NCBI GenBank assembly: GCA_949987565.1
Contig: OX465111.1
Location: 17,677,801-17,741,800, forward strand
Length of the DNA: 64,000 bases
Reading direction: 5' to 3'
DNA from: Luidia sarsii
Taxonomy: Eukaryota > Echinodermata > Asteroidea > Paxillosida > Luidiidae
The position numbers were made by a program, and so were the translations under genes. Of this stretch, positions 63,873 through 64,000 are shown piece by piece (the stretch's first letter is position 1; every line of letters starts with the position of its first letter). The notes under the pieces are model-generated. The model made no database searches. It was not told the origin of the DNA and saw only the letters and a list, made by a program, of their open reading frames with translations.

Positions 63873-64000
63873 GACCCTTTTTGCTAGGATCCTACCTGAA
63901 TCCTTTGAAATCCTCTGATTTTGAGTATGAAATTTGGGCTACCAGCCTCAATCCTCTGAAATCCACTGAAATTTGCCACCGTACACAAAAACTGTGGTGC

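Overview
The window is eukaryotic, animal-type nuclear DNA. It has split genes with consensus GT-AG introns, AT-rich non-coding DNA dense in short mobile elements and minisatellites, and GC-rich coding exons. The mix of genes (TREX-type exonuclease, UAP56/DDX39 helicase, RNF26-like E3 ligase, CIZ1-like zinc-finger protein, ASRGL1-type isoaspartyl peptidase, CARF-type domain) and the many tRNA-derived SINEs and foldback MITEs suggest an invertebrate deuterostome, plausibly an echinoderm. The sequence alone does not settle the species. There is no sign of bacterial operons, rRNA, CRISPR or viral genes.

Layout. 1-3.6 kb: an intronless TREX-like exonuclease gene (+) followed by SINE and foldback/MITE insertions. 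6.7-11.8 kb: a five-exon gene (-) for a 269-aa protein that I do not recognise; all four introns are in phase 2. 14.9-25.4 kb: a complete nine-coding-exon UAP56/DDX39 mRNA-export helicase gene (-). 27.0-28.9 kb: a single-coding-exon RNF26-like membrane RING E3 gene (+), placed head-to-head with the helicase gene and carrying a 12-bp coding minisatellite. 33.0-53.0 kb: a nine-coding-exon CIZ1-like gene (-) of about 1,891 residues, with a Q-rich N-terminus, an SR/RD-rich section, four matrin/U1-type zinc fingers and a Lys/Ser/Thr-rich tandem-repeat C-terminus. 56.0-60.3 kb: an ASRGL1-type N-terminal-nucleophile hydrolase gene (-) with six exons and no visible start codon. 61.6-63.0 kb: two exons (-) of a CARF/ALS2CR8-like gene. 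These join in frame to the first asparaginase exon, so a fused transcript is possible.

The non-coding DNA holds at least ten repeat families: two tRNA-derived SINE families, a TTAA-flanked MITE family, a MULE-like 485-bp MITE with 85-bp inverted repeats and a 9-bp target duplication, several foldback MITEs, and an abundant element with the core GGATCGAAACGTCAGG. There are also seven or more tandem arrays. The most striking theme is that three gene ends are occupied by repeats. The ASRGL1 and RNF26-like stop-codon regions are themselves the founding unit of downstream tandem arrays, and a TTAA MITE lies five bases beyond the CIZ1-like stop codon.

The genes act in separate housekeeping roles (nuclease, mRNA export, ER ubiquitin ligase, nuclear matrix protein, peptide repair hydrolase). 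Nothing suggests a cluster with a joint function. Exon boundaries were assigned by matching splice signals and reading-frame phase across every intron; each multi-exon model is phase-consistent throughout.
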